Below are positions 1-17,400 of a stretch of DNA of 64,000 nucleotides, piece after piece. The notes under the pieces are model-generated. The model was not told the DNA's origin. It saw nothing but the letters and a program-made list of their open reading frames with translations, and did no database searches. Source of the DNA: Apostichopus japonicus (taxonomy: Eukaryota; Echinodermata; Holothuroidea; Aspidochirotida; Stichopodidae); the NCBI RefSeq assembly GCF_037975245.1, contig NC_092576.1:19244111-19308110 (forward strand), in the 5' to 3' direction. Position 1 is the stretch's first letter, and the number at the start of each line of letters is the position of its first letter. Position numbers and translations under genes: made by a program.

Positions 1-1213
1 ATTAACTATGGAGAAAATGTAGTTAGGGCTACAAGCAATGATAATATTATTTCTTTTTTAATTGTATCTCTCAAAGGAATATTCAGAGGCAGATGTTCTA
101 ACGTTTGTTATTAGCAATATTGTCAAACATTATCACAGCATATTTCCAATCCATATCTCAATATATCGACCCATTTATTTTATTATACAAAACTAATTAT
201 TTCCACAGCTTTATAAGTACGCTGAAAACCTCAGGACTTGTTTTAATAGAGTCTTTCAAAGTTCTGTACCAACTTTTCAAGCATTCGTAATTATCAAAGG
301 AAACAACGGAGAGCCAAACGATTCGTACAATCGAAACCTGAAATGAGATGTCAATGTTATTGTAGAATACCAACTTTAGCGTATTATATATCCATTAGGA
401 GTTTCACATAGGCGTGTCATCAATTGGCATGTCGAAGACAGGAAAGAGAAAGAGATAGTTTGAAACCTATAGGCGCCATACCTTTTAACATATAGCCGTG
501 ATAGTCTACTTAAAGTGATGAAATACTTTTAATACTATAAGGACAATACATTTGAACATTTATGTTAGATACGTTGAAAATATTCCCGCATATGTTGTAA
601 CATATAGGCATGCTACTGTTACGATACTCTTGAATATATATAAATACATTTAGATTTATGTCTTTTCTTCTCCTTCGCTGTCTTCGGCATGTTAGTTTCA
701 AATATGACTCGCTAATAATTACGTAAGTCACCATACTTCTATTATAATATTAAATGCTGATATTTATGTAGACATTCCTACACATATTTGAAATCTCAAT
801 ACTGTTTTCCACAATCATGGAATATTTGGCTCTCCTTTATAAAACAACAACAACGGGATTATCACCTATGTAATGTTATATACTTTGAGTTATTATAGTC
901 CTGAGCTCACTAAGGTTATAAATATTTCTCCGTTTGATTGGCATTTTCTTACTCCATACCAGCAGATCACGGGTGAGTGCAGGATTGAACATGGAGGAAT
1001 GTGGCCATGGTGTCGTTTATATCGAGCTGGAATGTGGGGAAGTGTGTGTGCGTGCCCAATACTACTCAATAGTGGTTACTTATGACATCATAACACTGTT
1101 ACATACATAATAGTGTTATGATAAACTAATGGCCGATAGTACCCCGATATGATTTGTTACATGTATAGTTTGTTATGCAAAGTAGCTAATCTTGCTATAT
1201 TTCCCGTGTATAG
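1..1213 (+). other. Intron 2 of CD225 copy A (partial, cut by the window edge)
   Basis: This sequence is closely similar to the intron between exons 2 and 3 of copy F (from 47463). The first bases here match the bases just after the F exon 2 donor, so exons 1 and 2 of copy A must lie left of the window. It ends in a TTTCCCGTGTATAG acceptor at 1213. Unlike F it has no TA-flanked MITE: the F insertion point corresponds to about 753 here. The short open frames in it have no family support. Confidence 0.7.
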
Positions 1214-1366
1214 ATCAACACTGTCGCTGCCGCCACACAGCCTGCTCCTGTTACAATTGTTCGTACAACCCAGGTACAACCTAATGACTACTTGGTACTT
1301 GCCATTCTGGTCACCATTTGCTGTTTCTTACCTACTGGTATCGTAGCTATTGTATTTGCAGCTAAA
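1214..1366 (+). CDS. CD225/dispanin copy A, exon 3 (first membrane segment)
   Basis: The exon is exactly 51 codons, phase 0 at both ends, with an AG acceptor at 1213 and a GTAAGT donor at 1367. It encodes a short Thr/Val/Pro-rich extramembrane stretch, then a hydrophobic segment beginning NDYLVLAILVTICCFLPTG. That matches the first half of the CD225/dispanin domain, including the double Cys followed by Pro-Thr-Gly. In vertebrate IFITM proteins the equivalent double Cys is palmitoylated; whether that happens here is inference. The reading frame is intact. Exon 3 of copy F is nearly the same at the nucleotide level. Exons 1-2 of this gene are outside the window. Confidence 0.85.
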
Positions 1367-2190
1367 GTAAGTATTTTATGAGGATCATTGTCACCCTAGC
1401 ATATTCCTGGCTAGTACAGAATGATCAGATTTGTAACCCTTTGTTTGGTTTCCTACATTCAATATCTTCAGTGCTGCACATAAATATGCTAGAACAAATG
1501 GTCATCATGAGAATGTATTGAGAGGTCAGACCCTCTCATCCTCCACCGTCCCAAACCCCTCACCGAACACCCTCCCCCACCAAAAAATTAAAACTTGCGT
1601 AAAACTTTACAAGCTAATTAAAGTTTGACTCAGCAGGCCTATTGGAGAACTTTATAGCAGTCTCTTGTTAATTGTGCATAACTCTTTATTACCAGTTCAA
1701 TAGTACTATAATCCCATATAATCCCGTTTATATTAATCCGCCGGCGAATAGTTTAGTGTCATCATTTTAATTTTGAAAAAAAAACTTGCAAATTGGACCC
1801 CATTTCCCAGTCTGATATTTTTCTTTGCATAGTGAAAGTAGTGCACATAGTCAATGATGTCACATTTATAAGGGTGGGTGAGTAAGGCGAGGGGTATGGG
1901 TAGGGGTATTGGGCAGAGAAGGTTGGTCCACGCAGGAGCATAGCCTACCTTCGTACTAGAGAGAGAAAAAAATGTCCCATTTTTATAGAGTCATGGACTT
2001 TAAGTTTTATTATAATATTGATACATGAGTTTTCATTTTTCAAAATGTTGTTATGAAGTTACATTACAGTACGTGTGGGTATAGGCATACGCAGGTATAT
2101 CACATATCAGTGACAGAAAAGCTTTAACAGTCTTGTTTTTCAAATGATAAAATGTCTATTTATATCTTTCCATGTTTATTTCTTGTCAAG
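1367..2190 (+). other. Intron 3 of copy A
   Basis: An 824-bp GT-AG intron, similar along most of its length to F intron 3 (49835-50710). The acceptor side has a conserved pyrimidine-rich stretch (TTTATTTCTTGTCAAG) also found in copies E and F. I see no gene in it. Confidence 0.7.
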
Positions 2191-2331
2191 GTGAGAAGCC
2201 TTTTCAGTAGTGGTGACATACAAGGTGCCGCGCAAGCCTCTGCAAGCGCTAAGTTGTGGTCGATGATCTCCCTTGGTATCGGTATTGTTTGGATGGTTGT
2301 TGTCTCAATACTTCAAATTGCAGTTTCATAG
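2191..2331 (+). CDS. CD225/dispanin copy A, exon 4 (second membrane segment, stop)
   Basis: The exon follows a TTCTTGTCAAG acceptor and runs 46 codons to a TAG at 2329-2331. It starts VRSLFSSGDIQGAAQASAS, then Ala-Lys-Leu-Trp, which is the CD225 family signature loop (Gly-Asp-x-x-Gly-Ala ... Ala-x-x-Ala-Lys). A hydrophobic second membrane segment rich in Ile/Val/Gly follows. Joined to exon 3 in phase 0 it completes the domain. An AATAAA lies 105 bp after the stop. No disabling change is visible, so copy A may be functional. The family is known for vertebrate IFITM antiviral factors and for many dispanins of unknown function, so a specific role here is not shown. Confidence 0.85.
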   Translation: MRSLFSSGDIQGAAQASASAKLWSMISLGIGIVWMVVVSILQIAVS

Positions 2332-2435
2332 AGACGTATGGAAAGACAAAGAATATCTCATTATTCTCTCTTTTTTCTCTCTCTTTCTCTTTTCATTTTT
2401 TTGTAAACTATACTACTCAGATGGCACACCGAATG

Positions 2436-2441
2436 AATAAA
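2436..2441 (+). terminator. Polyadenylation signal of copy A
   Basis: A canonical AATAAA lies 105 bp after the stop codon of copy A exon 4, following a CT-rich stretch. It is the first AATAAA after the stop. Copy F has ATTAAA at the corresponding place (51129-51134). Confidence 0.5.
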
Positions 2442-7359
<4,918 letters not shown>

Positions 7360-7782
7360 GGCTCTTTGGGGGTTCGGGGTGGGGTGGGGGAAGAGAATGC
7401 ACATGAAGCTCAAACGTTATCAGTTGTTCTCTAGTGCAGAGGTCGGCATAGATGTGAGACAGAGAAATCCAATTTCTGTGGGATTTATTTCACAACCCTG
7501 GTGGGGCTCCACAAGTTGTAGGATCTTGAGATAGCCTATTCTTCTTTCGTAGCGACTAATAAGCACAAAAACACATGGCACGTGCCAGAAAGAGAGACCT
7601 AATTTCTATGGAAGGTATTCCAAGCACGGAAACTGCATTGCTTTCAGACAGTGTTCTTACAAACTATAATTATAAACGTCAACACAGTCATTATGACTGT
7701 CGGAAGCTATTTGGGATTGGTACGGCAGATCAGAGTGTGGCCATCTATCATAATTATCGGGGGGACGTTTGGTAGTTCAGAC

Positions 7783-7979
7783 TACGCTACGCGCCACCAT
7801 GGTTGGCGCGTAGCGTAATGGAGAACATTTTGAAAAAAATGTCTCCCAGATTGCAGGAAATGGCACTTCCCGAGCTTGAAAACAAGACCCCTGCCACCCG
7901 ACTAATCTTCTGAAACACATTTTGAAGTATGTTTCATTTTTTTTTTTTTTTGCGCCGTGAAGTACCGGCTCCTACGCCC
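7783..7979. mobile_element. hAT-type MITE fragment with perfect hairpin
   Basis: At the left is a perfect hairpin: 14-nt arms (TACGCTACGCGCCA and its complement) around a 7-nt loop, 7783-7817. At the right is CTCCTACGCCCCTG, which reads CAGGGGCGTAGGAG on the other strand and resembles the CAGTGGCGTAGG termini of the hAT-like elements at 28462 and 35149. The part after the hairpin is also similar to 35229-35350. No matching left terminus or target duplication was found, so the element is probably broken. Confidence 0.45.
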
Positions 7980-8897
7980 CTGCATACCTTCCAGAGAGGA
8001 ACTCAATTTAGTTGAAAAGTTTCGTTTCATTTCGTTTACTTCTGCCATTGAGTTACAATGCTATGCGATTGTTAGTACATAGTTATATTAGCAGTGAGGC
8101 AGCGGGACCAGAAGTAAGATAACTAAATGTCTTTCAAGGAAACTGTGCAGGGACTGATGAAGGTACAGGGACGAGATCACCGACGTATACATAAATATCT
8201 GGACCGAGTATGTCAATAAAGGGACGCGCACATAAACGTACCAACCATGGTCGGTCATGTGACGTGCTCCTTAGTAGCACTCAACACTTATAGTACTTCA
8301 TAAATATATATTCTACAAAAAAAATATTATCATGATCTCATAACTACCAAGTTCCAGGTGAATCTATGCGAACAACGGAATCTAGCAGAGTAGTATATTG
8401 TTTCAATGTTAACCGCAATTTTAGTTCCAAAAATTCCATTTTGAGATATTTTCTTTCAAATAAATGAACTGCAACTGGAACGCACGTAGCTTATCAGGAC
8501 TGTACACAATGTGCATAGATACGAGGCAGACGACATGATCCGTGGTTCCTTGCAACTCAAGTCTTCTTCAGCCTTTTATGAGACAGAAAGTTAATCTTAA
8601 CGTTATTTTCATCCAAAACTAAGCAACTATTCTCAATTCTACTACAGTGACCCGTTTAAGAAGCGTTCTGTTGTCTACGTAACGCTTAAATATCATTTCG
8701 AGCTGACGAAGGGTTAAATAATATATTAGTTGCACCTGGGAGCACATCACATGACCTTACATGGTTGGTACGTTTTCTTAGTTCCAGATCGTATTAAAAT
8801 TCGATGGACGAGATCTCCGGAAGGTGTAGCATTTCGTTAGCCTAATATTACACAAAACTGGGAAATTTTATGACAGGGAATGGGGAGCTGCGGATCT

Positions 8898-8975
8898 CCC
8901 CACCCCACCCCCACCCCCACCATCCAACACCCCCACCACACCCTCCAACACCCCACCCCACCCTCCAACCCCCTC
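8898..8975. repeat. C-rich low-complexity tract (CCCCACC-like)
   Basis: Repeated CCCCACC, CCCCCACC and CCCTCCAACA units. The complementary strand has many runs of three to five G, so a G-quadruplex is possible. Two overlapping His/Pro-rich frames are by-products. Confidence 0.8.
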
Positions 8976-11900
8976 TTCCAATATTCTCAGTTGCTGCCAG
9001 CAAAACAAACAACCACGCTGACTGTTATATTTATTATTACGTTGATTTTAAATGGCATAGGTCACGGTGACGTGTAAAATAAACCAAGCTACAGAAGGTC
9101 ACAAGGTCATCATATTGTTGTACTCTGTTAAAAGATCAAGCCTGGTATAACATATAACACCTGATTGTCTATATACCTACTGTGTTGATATATGCCGCTA
9201 ACGCATGCTAGACGGAACGCTTAGCTTATTCTATTCTCCATATAAGATACATGTCCTCGTGTATAGCTAAATTGCTCGAGTACGCAGCTTTTTTAGCTTT
9301 AATGTCTGTTTGGGGCTGGAATAAGTTTCAATAATAGAAGCATTCCTATCCATTTTTTATTCAATTACGCCATTGTTGAAGCTCTGCTGTACTACCACGT
9401 AAGTCGTAACGAGACAACTTACAATGTGAACAATATTAACAAACGAAAGACGAATAAAAACAGCAATGTACAAATTCAAAGGAAACTGGCAAGCCAGGCG
9501 TTTTGGTAATCGATATAACTTTATTGTCACTCAAGTAGGCCTACCTTCACTAAACCTGTAAAAACCCAAGACATATTTACTATTGTCCTCATATTTACAC
9601 TTGTCAGTGAACATCTCCGAAGAATCTTGAACAAATTTGAACAACAGGTTGTAACGACTTTGAGTAAACATTAGTTTCAGCAGCCAACAAGCACGCTGTC
9701 GTTCATCATCTGTCAGTACTTGCCTGATTCTTGTTTTATGGTCTTCTTATTTTGAGTGATATGAATGATAATAAAAAATTAATACTCTAAATGTATTTGC
9801 ATGGAGCTCTTCTATCTCCATGGTATTAAAATTTTATACTACAGTACATAACGTAAAATTGCTCTCTAACACGTTATACCCAGACCTATCCATGTATAGC
9901 CTACGTACATGCCACAACAATCCAACACAGTAGCGGCTTCGTACCACCTGACAACGGTGTCACGCATTTTAGCGATTTGAAGGTCACTCGATCGCGCCAT
10001 CTTTTTACACCCAAAACAATGACTCATGCAAAGGTTTGGACGAAATCCAGATATTATCGTCGAATCTTTTCAAATGTTCACATATAGAAACATTAGAAGC
10101 ACCATATTTACTCTCGAGTTTTGAGAGAGTAGAATATACTAGTTAACTGAATAACAAATTACGGATATTTAGCCGTGCTTACACAGCTGTTCTAAAGTGG
10201 TGGAAACAAATATCCTGGCATGCATGTTGTCAAATGTTGTACAATCCAACGTAAGGCTCTTAACTAGTTACAAATGGTATACGAAGTCTAACCGTTTTTA
10301 TTGTTAACATGCTTAAATTGAGTAGACCTAAATATAGACGAAACGGCTTTACAGAAATATTTGGTCCCCAGGGCCATGACGCTGAGCCGGGTACTCTTAG
10401 ATTGAGGGGCAACAACAGTTTATGGAAGAGACACCAATAACAGGAGGGGCACAATACTCATGTCCTGTTACTTATGAAATTTTCGTACACATGATGGTGG
10501 AACGGATTAGGGGAAAGGTGTGGGGAAACAGTAGTCTGGACAGGGAAGAGGACATACCACCTAGGCCCCCAACCTGGCTATGTGACTGCATGGGAGGGGT
10601 GAAAACATTCATATGGAGCCATACAGTCACCTAAGGCAAGTGCTCAGTGAATAATAAAGACTGACAAACACTGCAAAGTAATGTTGAGGTCAACCTTTTG
10701 AAGGCTATTTAAATCAACAAATGTTAAAGCTAAGTGAAACATCTTCGAAAAATTGCTTCCTTTTTAATTGAAAGGTACCTAAAAGTAATGAAACAACCAT
10801 AACAAGGTGATGGTACAGGTGGTTGGAAAATATGTCAAACCCCACTTTTGTTCCATATCACATCTGCAAAACGGTTTTGGACAGAATTTCCCAAAATATA
10901 ATTCCACTGTACTTTCTGACTATTTTAAATGGACTTATCAGATTGGCTGAGAGGAGACAGGTGTAAACATACAACATAGAACTTAAAATGGAAGAAGAAC
11001 AATATAACTTCGAAAAGAATCTAAATTAGGCCTATATAGTTTAACTTATCGAGCAGCAACAAACTGTTTCGTGGAACCAAGTTTAATTTCATAAAAATAT
11101 GTTCAAGATTCCCTTTCGCTTTCCATTCCGTTTACATGTTTCCTTCGAAGTCGCTCACAATTCTTTGCATTTATTTAATTTTAAGAATTCTTTACAATCC
11201 GAAAAATTAATTGGGCACTTCATTGCCTAACGTTGAGAATTAACGTAAAATATTAGCTTAGGTCGACGCTTTTGCGTGAGCTGTTTGTTCAATATGCTGC
11301 AAGCGACAAGCCGGAAGTAGCTTAATTCTATGTGGAGTATTTTTTTAAATTAAGTTTGCATTGAGTTTGTGTATGAATTACGTACAAATCTACGGTTGAA
11401 AGGTTCATTGGGCTGTCTGTTATCAGTTCAACTGTTGACCTTTGTACAATTATACTCGTTCTATTGAATAGCTGGCGCTAGTTATATTTACGCAGAGTTT
11501 CATCTATAAGCATGGAGTTGGTAAATCCTAAATCAGGGTGTAACCGGTGGATTTCAACGACGCAGGTACGTGTGTTGCTAGTGTATGGGGTATGGGGGTT
11601 CTTAATTCCCCAACAGGTTCGTAAGGGTATGAACCTTTACGGAAGTTCCAGCGGCGGATCCGAGAGTTTATAAAGGAGGGAACATTTGGCCCTGCATGGG
11701 AAAGTTTTAGCCCACTCGTTGGAAAAACAAGGTAAAAACGTAGACGTCATTTTGGAGGATCTGTATATATACTGTAACTTAGATCCATAATTAGGTCTAA
11801 ACGTTATGATTTATGTATAAAGTTGGTTTTTAATCTCCTATACCCTTAAATCTTAGGTCCGGATGAGTGGTCTTATTCTTCCCCGACTGAATTAAGAAAG

Positions 11901-11988
11901 ACATACGCGACTGAACATTCTCTCGACTGGGGATGGAAGCCGGGAACCCCACCCCATGCAACTGGTTCGTTTGACTCCGAGCTGATTA

Positions 11989-12028
11989 TACTGATATATA
12001 AAACTGATATATAAAACTGATATATAGA
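11989..12028. repeat. 13-bp tandem repeat, three copies
   Basis: The unit CTGATATATAAAA occurs three times in a row, the last copy diverging at its end. Confidence 0.75.
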
Positions 12029-12287
12029 TGGATACCTCTCTATATTTAGAACATCAATGGGGTACAAAAAACATTTGAATATTTATCAATTGGGCAACTG
12101 AATTATGACTTACTTGTAATCAAATGAAGAAACAATCACTGTCTCACAAATAGTTAAAGTAATGTTTAAGATCAGTAAGATGACAAGAGTGCACAGAATA
12201 ACAAAACAATACCCAAAAGACGTAGGCCTACACATATTTAGTGTTTAACTCAACGGACAAGCCATGTTTAAATGTACTATATACTTA

Positions 12288-13253
12288 AAAGAATTGTCTG
12301 GTATAGGCCTTAGAAAGTTACCTTCAAAAACGATAAATAATTTTCCAAACATGTTACCAATATATGAGAACGCTAATGTTGCGTTTGGCAAAGAAACGAT
12401 TTTTTAATCGCTTAGGATGGATATTTCAATTACATTTTGAACAGTTACGAACGTGACGTCATCTTCGAAAATGCAGATTGCGACATAACCCACGCTCCAT
12501 ACAGAAATCACAATAAAAAACTTAATTTTCGTTGAAATTCCTTTTGAATTATATATGGTTTTTTTTAAATCGTTAAGCCGTCATAGATGTTGTGCATCGG
12601 TGATTACGTGAAGATAATTTTGAACAGCAGACTCTTCGTTGTTTACATTGCGCTGTTCATCTCAAATGCGAAGAATGTTTGCATGTGTAGGCTACTATAA
12701 CGTTTACAATCGGCCAGTTCTGCGAAGCCTAAGCTTCTCGGTACTACATTCTGCTCTGACATCGATTCCGTCAAGTCTCATCTGTCGATGTTCCAAATTC
12801 TTTTCAAGCTTCCTTTTACTGTAAAGCTAATACGTGAATTTCATTTCAACGAATTCGAAGAACGGTTTAAGAACTGTTGTTTTAGTGTGAGAGTGTATTA
12901 TGTGCAACGATATGTACGTACCAACTGGGAATGATAGGCTGTATACGTACGTTAGCGATGTGTACGTAATACATAATAGGCAATCCCCTGTGCGTGTACA
13001 CGCGAGAGTGTAGTTGCTGCGGAAATCAGAGTGCTAACGTCAAGTCGCTCGTTTTGCCTATTTGCCTGCAATACGTCATTCACGAAATTGATGCGTTCTA
13101 ACAAACAATGCTTTTGGTGAGAAACTAGTGAACTGGTAAATCAGATTTCTACAAGAAGAAAACGTCGAATGGGGACAATTTTTACATGGTTAGAAAGAGA
13201 AAAATAAGAACTACAAGGACAATGTATCCAAATCTTCCACCAGACAATTCCTT
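12288..13253. mobile_element. TA-flanked MITE (Tc1/mariner-type), copy 1, intact ends
   Basis: The left end AAAGAATTGTCTGG and right end CCAGACAATTCCTT are 14-bp inverted repeats with one mismatch, and both are bordered by TA. The 966-bp interior has no transposase frame. The same element occurs in opposite orientation at 48199-49238, as a left-end part at about 23457-24050, and as a right-end part at 51947-51993. TA duplication fits Tc1/mariner-type insertion. A non-autonomous element is the likely reading. Small frames shared between copies are probably incidental. Confidence 0.75.
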
Positions 13254-13255
13254 TA

Positions 13256-14265
13256 ATCTATGCAAGGAAATACCGTCATAGAATATGATCCTTTTACACT
13301 GAAGTGAGGTGAAATCTAAAGTGATGGGCTTGACGAAAAGCTCTGAAAATGGGATTTTCCTACAGATAGATTGTCTGTAAGGCAAATCCTGCGAGATTAG
13401 ACTAATAAAGGATTTAATGATGGGGTTGTAATCGGTCACAAACAGAATGCTGACTTGTAATTTTATAAGTGCCCATAGTTCCATCTGCTAGCCCTTAAAA
13501 AATGCCCTGTACGATAAGCTGGTGAGGTTAAATGACGTTCAAGAAATATCCAGTTACATAGATGTTCGTAATCACGTGGGCCGGTGCAAATGAGTTTCAG
13601 TCTGTCTGAATTATTGGCAGACTTTAAGTAATATAATTCTTAAGACTACGTGGTTGAAAGCTCTGTAAATGTAAATGCACGTAAATATCAGTAGGCTTAT
13701 AATAATAAAACTATCCATATTTACCAGTGCATCCAAAGTATTAAGCTTTTGGAGTTTAGACACTTCTGTGGAACACTTTATATTGTCATGGAATGAATAA
13801 ACAGTTCAAGTTCAAGTTAATTGCGTGTTTCTCAGCGACCGTTTAGCCAGACAAAAAATATCGTCACTGTTTGTGTAATAATGTTATGTAAGTGGAAACA
13901 CAGATATCACTTCCTGGTCCGATTAACTTTACACTTGGTAGATATGGGCCTAGGTATGAGTTGTAGAGCCTGCATGACGAATGACGTCATATATGGTCTA
14001 AGGTCAAACGCCAAAGAACCAAATATCACGTATACTCGTAAGCCAAAATAACTACAGTAACTATAATGACTATACATAACCATCTCAGTCATATACAAAT
14101 AATCAAAATAAAACTGATCTTGAACTATGAATCAGAGACATGATATACGGAGCAGTTATCTTTTTCTCCCTCAAACCAGATTGGGTCGGTTTGAGAGTTT
14201 ACTTGCGGTTTGGACATTTCCAAACTTGCCCCCGTCACCCCAGTCTGTTCATGCGGCTTCAAGTT
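13256..14265. other. Convergent intergenic region downstream of copy B
   Basis: No intact gene is seen. Much of it is repeated downstream of copy G (52040-52670), which lacks about 13290-13675. The minus strand at about 13300-13460 has a Thr-Asp-Tyr-Asn-Pro context that could be a remnant of a retroelement C-terminus, but support is weak. 13690-13815 resembles the 3' tail of a small retroelement on the plus strand, with AATAAA followed by a CAGTTCAAGTTCAAG repeat. Confidence 0.4.
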
Positions 14266-14409
14266 TTAAGTACCCATGGTAATGTTAAGTATAACAGAGA
14301 TTGTTATCAAGATTAAACCAATAACAAGAGAAATCAAAGACAACTTTTTTGCTTTTGCTGCAGCGTCTTGGGCCCCATCTAGATCCCCACGGTTGAAAAG
14401 ATCTTTGAC
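14266..14409 (-). CDS. Copy B exon 4 (CD225 loop, membrane segment 2, stop)
   Basis: 47 codons plus TAA, after a T-rich TTTTTTCAG acceptor. It begins VKDLFNRGDLDGAQDAAAKA, the CD225 signature loop, followed by an Ile/Leu-rich second membrane segment ending Met-Gly-Thr. Exon 4 of copy G differs by only a few codons. Confidence 0.85.
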   Translation of the reverse strand, partial: VKDLFNRGDLDGAQDAAAKAKKLSLISLVIGLILITISVILNITMGT

Positions 14410-17400
14410 CTGAAAAAAAAAATGACAGAGGATAGTAGTGAATGAAGAAAGTTGTAAACAGAATAATAAAAGAATGGTCCAGGTCAAAATTTGATATGTT
14501 TAAGAGGAACATAATCTACGCACTCTAGTTAAATTTGCATTTAATTCCCTTGCACCGTTTTTGAGATATTGACAGTTGAAGTTGCCACCTTTATTACCAA
14601 AAGTGAAATTGGAGCAAACAGGTGTTACGTCATAGTTACACACTGACAAATAATGTTTTGACCTGGACTATTCTTTAAACGTGCCAGAACGCGTCTGGTA
14701 TAATGAGTTTTTCATGATTCATAACAACGATAAACCATATCAAGTGACTTCCTCTTTCGTCTGTTCCTTTCTTGAACTCTTTAACAATCGATAGGTGCAG
14801 AAAGCTAATCAATTCCTTCATTTAAAAGTCACAATCAATCAATATATTGAAAACGATATAGGGTTGGAGAAAAACGTAACTCTTTTGTCTTTTATGTTTG
14901 CCAAATCCAAATACTTGAATAACGCATTGGTTTCATTAGATTTTATGACTAAATATATTAATTATAGTTAATTAGAGATATATACCCGAGTCACTGGGTT
15001 ATAGTAGCTTATATCTTACCTTTGACCGAGTGCCGTGCCCATGATTCCAAAGGTGGTTGGGAGGGGACTTAAAGTTTGCACCGACTGATCTAAATATAAG
15101 GGGCTGAACTTTCACCGAAGTACCAGAGGCGTATGAAATATTTAATAATGGAGTGGGGGTGCCCTCTGATAATTGAGGGCGACATTTATGTGAGGTTGCC
15201 TCCCCCTATAGATTTGTTTTGTCATTCTAGATGTCAAGTATTGCATTCTGTTACATGCTAAGATTATACTTTAGGGCTATAAGTAGCTCTAAACAGAAAA
15301 ATAAAAGTATACTACAAAATACCGTAAAGAACTCGTGCATGCCTTCTAGTCGCAACCTTATACTGCATGACTTTTGCAATAGATTAGTAAATTTCTTGAC
15401 AGGCGTTATTTCATTTCATTTTCGTAGAGTATAAGGATTAAAACGGATAAATCACTTACTCTGCTAGAAAACACAATCGCTGCGATACCAGTGGGAAGGA
15501 AACAGCATATCGTTACAAAAATAGCTAGAGCCATGTAATTATTAGGCTCAACTTGAGCATCACGAGGGATAGTTACTGTGGTTGGAGTCACCTAGAGAAA
15601 ACACATAATTTATCATTGGTTAAGAGATACAGTTGTCATTTTATTGTGATATAATGTCGGCCTATGTAAACTTACCGCGATATTGATTTAATTTCAAACA
15701 TTGAGGTGAGATACACTCTGGTGTAAGCTTCATGTTTGAAACATTGTTAACATTGAGCAAAGATAAGAACGTTTGTAATGTAACGTTTGTAATGGTAACA
15801 CATGCACGCATGATTATACAACGTGTTTAACGTTACTCTTTAATATAATTGTTTAATTTGTTTTAGGGGTTGTTTTGCTCTCTTTAAATGCAATATCGTT
15901 CAATTGTCTACAACTTCCTCTTAACACCTAGTATCTACTCACACATGCATGTCACATACTTACCCCTGACTTGCCATGCTGAGGATTTGGATCTGAAAAT
16001 AACAAGAAAAGCTACTAATTTTTAAACTGGCGAAATTGAACGAGATATAAATTGTCCAGTGTAATCGTTAATACAAATGGAGGTTGGGTGTGGGGGGGGG
16101 GGGGAAGTATCTGTCATTCGTATGAGCGACGAAGGTACTTATCTGCTTTAATGATATGAAAGATTTAGTAATGACTGGAAACGGCAAGAAGAATGGGTGA
16201 TGGATTAGGAACCTTAACGGAGAACGGGGTGGGGTGGGGGACAAGGGGATGGATAAAGAATTGTAACGGAGAATATTGAAGGCACAGGGGATGAAAAGGA
16301 ACTATAACGGAGAATGGGAGGGTCAAGGGGATAGATAAATAACCGTAACGGAAGACATGGGAGGGACAAGGGTATGGATAAGGATTCGTAACGAGAAATG
16401 GGAGGGAGAAGGGGGTGGATAAGGAACCGTAACGGAGAATGGAGGACGGAAAAGGGGATGCATAAAGACCATAACGGAGGACAGGGGAGGGACAAGGGGA
16501 TAGATAAAGAACCGTAAAGGAGTATGTGGGAGGAATAAGGGGAGGAATGAGGAACCGTAACGGAGGACGAGGGAGGGACTAGAGGAGGAATGAGGAACCG
16601 TAACGGAGAGTGGGGGAGGGACAAGGGGAGGAATGAGGAACCGTAACGGAGAGTGGCGGAGGGACAAGGGGATGGATAAGGAATCGTAACGGAGAATAAG
16701 ACGGACATGGAATGGATAAAGAGAGAGGCATACGACTCTTCCGGGCAAATAAGTGGGTAGAGACTGTTGTCAAGATCTTGGAGGTAAAATACATTATATC
16801 TTATATATTACATTAAATACCTGCCGCGGTATACATTCGACAACGTAGTGATTCTACAACAACCAGTAGACACTGAATTCAATATTAATTGATCAATTAT
16901 CTACACCCCTCCTCTTCTATGAAAACCAGGCTGAAAAGTGTCCCTTTTGATAATAAGAGTGTACCTTTTTGTAATTTTTGTAATATTAAAAAGTACTCAT
17001 GCAGCAATGACAACATACATTTTCTGCTATAATGCTTAACTTATAACGGCAGCTCAATAGGGCCATGACAATTTTTTTTTCGTTTTTCCGACTATTTTGT
17101 CGATTTTTTTAGTTAAAATTTCGTATATTTGAGTTACACATATGTTTTTCTAACTTTTTTTCGTTTTTATGGCTTTTTGTTACGCTATCTAAACTTGTTT
17201 TTTCGTTTTTTAGGCTTTTATTTTCGGTTATCAGATTTTTTTTTTCGTTTTTCAGACTTTTTTTCTTGACCCTGTACCATTGGTGCAGTATGTATAATGT
17301 GTTGTTTTTATGTTTTTTTCTCGACGCACCTTTTATCAGCATGGAACCAAAATGAAAACTCATATATGATTTGAAATTTGAAACGCAGTTTGCCTCAAAC

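Larger units (their letters stand above)
7980..12287. other. Long intergenic region without a recognised gene
   Basis: I see no coding gene. A C-rich low-complexity stretch (8898-8975) and a short AT-rich triplet of 13-bp repeats (11989-12028) are listed separately. The remaining open frames are below about 70 codons and lack recognisable motifs or splice-consistent partners. Confidence 0.4.

Noticed and set aside
13182-13484. 100-codon minus-strand frame as a gene
   Set aside because: It crosses the end of the MITE. A possible retroelement-like Thr-Asp-Tyr-Asn-Pro segment is too weak, and the equivalent part is deleted next to copy G.
16214-16794. Overlapping Ser/Pro/Leu-rich frames of 71-164 codons on the minus strand
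   Set aside because: All arise from the 43-bp minisatellite, which is read in all three frames in turn.
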